Program-made: the position numbers and the translations under genes | The notes under the pieces: generated by a model | Seen by the model: only the letters and a program-made list of their open reading frames with translations | Database searches by the model: none | What the model was told of the DNA's origin: nothing | Origin: Deltaproteobacteria bacterium | Lineage (GTDB): Bacteria; Myxococcota_A; Polyangia; JAAYKL01 | Direction of reading: 5' to 3' | Assembly (NCBI GenBank): GCA_016937015.1 | Contig: JAFGWT010000081.1 | Location: 1 to 36,797, forward strand | DNA: 36,797 nucleotides | Part shown: positions 34,170-36,797 of the stretch, one piece after another | Layout: each line of letters opens with the position of its first letter | Position numbering within the stretch: the first letter of the stretch is position 1

Positions 34170-34994
34170 TCACTTCCAGGCCGTCATGACGCCGATAAAA
34201 GAATTCAGTTTTTGCATATATTGGGAAAACTGGCCAGGGGTCAACGCCTGATCGCCGTCTGAGAGCGCTTTTTCCGGATTTGGGTGGACTTCCACGATTA
34301 ATCCATCGCCACCAGCAGCAAGTGCCGCCAGAGACATGGGCAAAATCAGGCTGGGTCTGCCGGTGCCGTGAGTGGGATCGGCAATCACCGGCAGATGGGT
34401 CAGTTCCTTTGCTGCGGCGATGGCGCTCAAATCCATTGTATTTCGGGTGTAGGTTTCAAAGGTGCGAATGCCCCGCTCGCACAGAATCACGTCGGGATTG
34501 CCTTCGCTTAATATATATTCCGCACAGTTTAGCCATTCTTCGATGGTGGAGTGCATGCCCCGCTTGAGCAGTACCGGTTTGCCGGCACGCCCCAGTTCCT
34601 TTAGCAGGGAAAAATTCTGCATGTTGCGGGCGCCCTCCTGCAGCGCATCCACGTATTCCGCCACCCAATGCACATCCCGGGGATCGATGACTTCGGTCAC
34701 CACCGGCAGGCCGGTCTCCTGTCGGGCTTTTTCGAGAATCTGGAGACCCTTTACGCCCAGCCCCTGAAACGCGTACGGAGAGGTGCGCGGTTTAAACGCG
34801 CCGCCTCTCAGCATGTGCGCCCCGGCCCCTTTGACCGCGATGGCCGCTTCCATGGTCTGGGCCTCGCTTTCCACACCGCATGGTCCCGCAATCACCACCG
34901 GAAACTGTCCAACCGGTATACCGCCAATATGCACGGTCGAGCGTGGCCTTGGTTTTCCATCCACTTCAATCGCTGTAAGTCGCAGGTTTTTCAT
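34170..34994 (-). CDS. aroF: 3-deoxy-7-phosphoheptulonate synthase, short AroF type
   Basis: 274 aa. Condenses PEP and erythrose-4-phosphate, the first shikimate step. AGPC (Cys39), [18 protein letters not shown] (63-80) and [16 protein letters not shown] (120-135) mark the I-beta, KDO8P-synthase-like group. The N-terminal ferredoxin-like regulatory domain of longer homologues is missing, so feedback control may be absent or act elsewhere. First gene of the cluster, with a promoter candidate about 110 bp upstream. Confidence 0.93.
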   Translation of the reverse strand: MKNLRLTAIEVDGKPRPRSTVHIGGIPVGQFPVVIAGPCGVESEAQTMEAAIAVKGAGAHMLRGGAFKPRTSPYAFQGLGVKGLQILEKARQETGLPVVTEVIDPRDVHWVAEYVDALQEGARNMQNFSLLKELGRAGKPVLLKRGMHSTIEEWLNCAEYILSEGNPDVILCERGIRTFETYTRNTMDLSAIAAAKELTHLPVIADPTHGTGRPSLILPMSLAALAAGGDGLIVEVHPNPEKALSDGDQALTPGQFSQYMQKLNSFIGVMTAWK

Positions 34995-35102
34995 GGAGAC
35001 CTTTCAATTCGATGTCGTCACCACAACGTATTACAATTATAAATCCCGTTTCACGGAGACGCCGCCGTTTGCCTGTCGCTCCATCCTGTTTTCAGGGAGC
35101 AC

Positions 35103-35132
35103 ATTTTCGCTATTTTGGATATGCGCTGTCAA
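35103..35132 (-). promoter_or_regulatory. Promoter of the aro-pheA cluster
   Basis: On the minus strand TTGACA (35127-35132), an 18-nt spacer and GAAAAT (35103-35108). It leaves a leader of about 100 nt before the DAHP synthase. An alternative TATAAT (35036-35041) has no matching -35. No Trp- or Phe-rich leader peptide was found. Confidence 0.4.
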
Positions 35133-35203
35133 CTTTTGATAATTACAGATAAAAATTAACACCATTAAAAGTTTCTATTTTTGGTGAAAAAATAATCGTA
35201 TCG

Positions 35204-35212
35204 TGTTAAAAT
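35204..35212 (+). promoter_or_regulatory. Extended -10 promoter of the Cys-rich lipoprotein gene
   Basis: TGTTAAAAT matches TGn plus a 5-of-6 -10 hexamer. A strong ribosome site AGGAAGG (35240-35246) lies 7 nt before the ATG at 35254. Confidence 0.45.
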
Positions 35213-35253
35213 CGGTCCTCAATACCATTACACACCAACAGGAAGGCACGCAG

Positions 35254-36797
35254 ATGAAACGGTTTTTCCCGCAGCTTTTTATCGTTTTTTGTTTTATGGG
35301 ATGCCAGCATGAGCAAACCAGTGAAGAGCTAAGCGCAGGTGAGGTCATGAACGTCTCCAAAGCCTAGGATCCAACGGCCAATGGGGCATCGGATTTTTGC
35401 AGCTGGTGGGTGAAATGTGACGTTGGGGAGGGCGATTGCGACAATAACAATCATTGCACCGGTGCGTTGGTTTGCGGCAGGAACAATGGGCTCAAATTTT
35501 CGATGGACCCCGCGGTGGATGTCTGCGTGCCGGCATTGTGTACAAATGGGGTAAAAGATGTTGCCACCGGAGAAATCGGGGTGGATTGCGGTGGGGACTG
35601 CGGCACCTGTCCTGGAGAATGTCCGGATGTAACACAGAACGGGAACCCGCAATACTGCTCGGCGGCATGCCCGTGTGAGGTGGGCGAAGGCGATTGTGAT
35701 GGAGATGACGGCTGTGTGGCCGGGACGCATTGCGGCACTGATAACGGCGCAGATTTTGGTCAGTACTATCTTAATGATGTCTGTATTGAATGTGTGTCAA
35801 ATGGCGAGTGCGACAACGGGAATGTGTGTGACGGCGTGGAGTCATGTGTGGGCGGTGCGTGTGTGGCCGGGACGCCGTTTGACTGCAACGATGGCGATGC
35901 GTGCAACGGTGAGGAAACCTGCGACCCAATAAACGGTTGCGGTGCGGGCGTGCCACTGGTTTGTGACGATGGCGACGCGTGCAATGGTGCGGAAAGCTGT
36001 GACCCAGCGACGGGATGTGCGGCCGGAACCGCACTGACGTGCGATGATGGCGATGCGTGCAATGGTGTGGAAAGCTGCGACGGGGCGACCGGGTGTGTGC
36101 CAGGTGTGGCACTGGTATGTGATGATGGCAACGAGTGCACGGCAAAAAGCTGTGATGCGGCGACAGGATGCGGTTATGAGGCATTGATTGCGGGAACAGT
36201 ATGCACAATGGGCATATGCGACGGTCTGGGCGGGTGCGTCGCGTGCATTGCGGATGCGGATTGTGGCAATGGGGACGCGTGCGACGGCGTGGAGACCTGT
36301 GTGAATAACATGTGTGTTCAGGGTGTCGCGCTGGTGTGTGATGACGGGGATGCGTGCAACGGTGTGGAGACGTGTGATTTAGCAACGGGCTGCGTGGCGG
36401 GCACGTCGCTGGTGTGTGATGACGGAAATGTATGTAACGGTGTTGAGAGCTGTGAGGTATCGACGGGTTGTGTGGCTGGGACTGCATTGACGTGTGATGA
36501 TGGCAATGAATGTACCAATGAAAGCTGCGATGCGATTTCGGGCTGTGGCTATGAGAATGTAACGGCTGGCGCCGCATGTGCCACGGGGATGTGCGATGGC
36601 GCGGGCGTCTGTGTTGAATGTGTTTCGGATGCAGATTGCAGTAATGGCGATGCGTGTGATGGTGTTGAAAGTTGTGTAAGCAATGTGTGCCAGGCAGGCA
36701 CAGCGCTGGCGTGTGATGACGGGGATGCGTGCAACGGAGTGGAGACGTGTGATTCAGCAACGGGCTGCGTGGCGGGCACGTCGCTGGTGTGTGATGA
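35254..36797 (+). pseudogene. Cys-rich repeat lipoprotein, interrupted by in-frame TAG, 3' end cut off
   Basis: ATG 35254 codes a 37-residue peptide with a signal peptide and a lipobox-like FMGC (Cys17), then TAG at 35365-35367. The same frame continues open for 476 codons to the window edge. After the stop it reads DPTANGASDFCSWWVKCDV and then becomes very Cys-rich: an N-terminal region with CDVGEGDCD and CEVGEGDCD motifs, then repeats of CDDGDACNGVESCD followed by a TGCV-type end. Such repeats are common in exported proteins of deltaproteobacteria and may bind calcium or form disulfides. TAG may be a nonsense mutation, an error, or readthrough. It diverges from the aro cluster. Confidence 0.7.
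35791..36797 (+). repeat. Nested Cys-rich protein repeats (78-bp unit)
   Basis: A 26-residue (78-bp) unit, CDDGDACNGVESCD plus a TGCVAGTAL-type end, occurs in groups of three (35877 onward) and two (36336 onward), each group ended by CDDGNEC and GCGYE-type sequence and restarted by C-x-D/N-C. Block starts are at 35791, 36244 and 36619. The last 87 bp (36711-36797) match 36336-36422 with only two differences. Confidence 0.85.

Noticed and set aside
35365..35367. Pyrrolysine at the in-frame TAG
   Set aside because: Kept only as a remote option: no downstream insertion element or pyl genes are seen, and four genes in the window end normally at TAG.
35771..36760. Long His-rich open frame on the minus strand
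   Set aside because: It is the antisense of the Cys-rich repeats; the repeated TGT/GAT codons keep the opposite frame free of stops. It has no ribosome site or recognisable domain.

Overview
The window looks like a roughly 50 % GC Gram-negative bacterial chromosome of the deltaproteobacterial/myxococcal type. This is an inference from gene content: several lipoproteins with lipoboxes, a zinc-ribbon Ser/Thr kinase with a C-terminal membrane anchor, a GspC-like PDZ protein, and a very Cys-rich CDDGDACNG-type repeat protein at the right edge. No plasmid, phage or insertion-sequence genes were seen. Most of the window is housekeeping DNA with accessory genes between.

Layout. 1-5.7 kb: a sulfatase-fold lipoprotein (-), a short coiled-coil gene overlapping an XRE-type regulator (+), and clpB (-). 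5.8-9.5 kb (-): polysaccharide deacetylase, ssb and an unusually long phosphohexomutase. 9.6-12.8 kb: a YjbQ-family gene (+), queE and queC for 7-deazaguanine synthesis (-), and a CbpA/DnaJ-like cochaperone (-). The gap between dnaJ and queC carries two parS-like palindromes and two consensus DnaA boxes. 13.0-17.0 kb (+): uppS-cdsA followed closely by a large transglutaminase-fold lipoprotein. 17.0-19.3 kb (-): a hemerythrin-like protein with altered metal ligands and the Ser/Thr kinase, whose glycine loop is encoded by a 14-base G tract. 19.5-19.7 kb: tRNA-Phe with its own promoter and terminator. 19.8-25.5 kb: uvrB (-) diverging from dnaN-recF and a beta-propeller lipoprotein (+). The uvrB/dnaN gap has DnaA boxes and AT-rich DNA, but dnaA is absent.

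25.6-28.5 kb holds a two-gene unit (-): a two-TM coiled-coil protein and a lipoprotein methyltransferase with an 11-residue repeat tail. A PDZ protein diverges from it (+). 28.5-35.0 kb holds a tautomerase-family gene and a compact aromatic amino-acid cluster in the order DAHP synthase, aroB, aroD, aroA, aroC, pheA (-). It covers entry into the shikimate pathway and the route from chorismate to phenylpyruvate, but aroE and aroK are not here. The right edge (+) begins a Cys-rich lipoprotein gene with good expression signals, whose frame is broken by one TAG 37 codons after the start and then stays open to the window end.

The parS-like sites, the DnaA boxes and dnaN-recF all lie within about 11 kb. 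This suggests the window is near the chromosome origin, possibly with origin functions spread over two intergenic regions. Most enzyme calls rest on clear motifs. Functions given for the lipoproteins, the hemerythrin-like protein, the coiled-coil genes and the intergenic sites are inferences.
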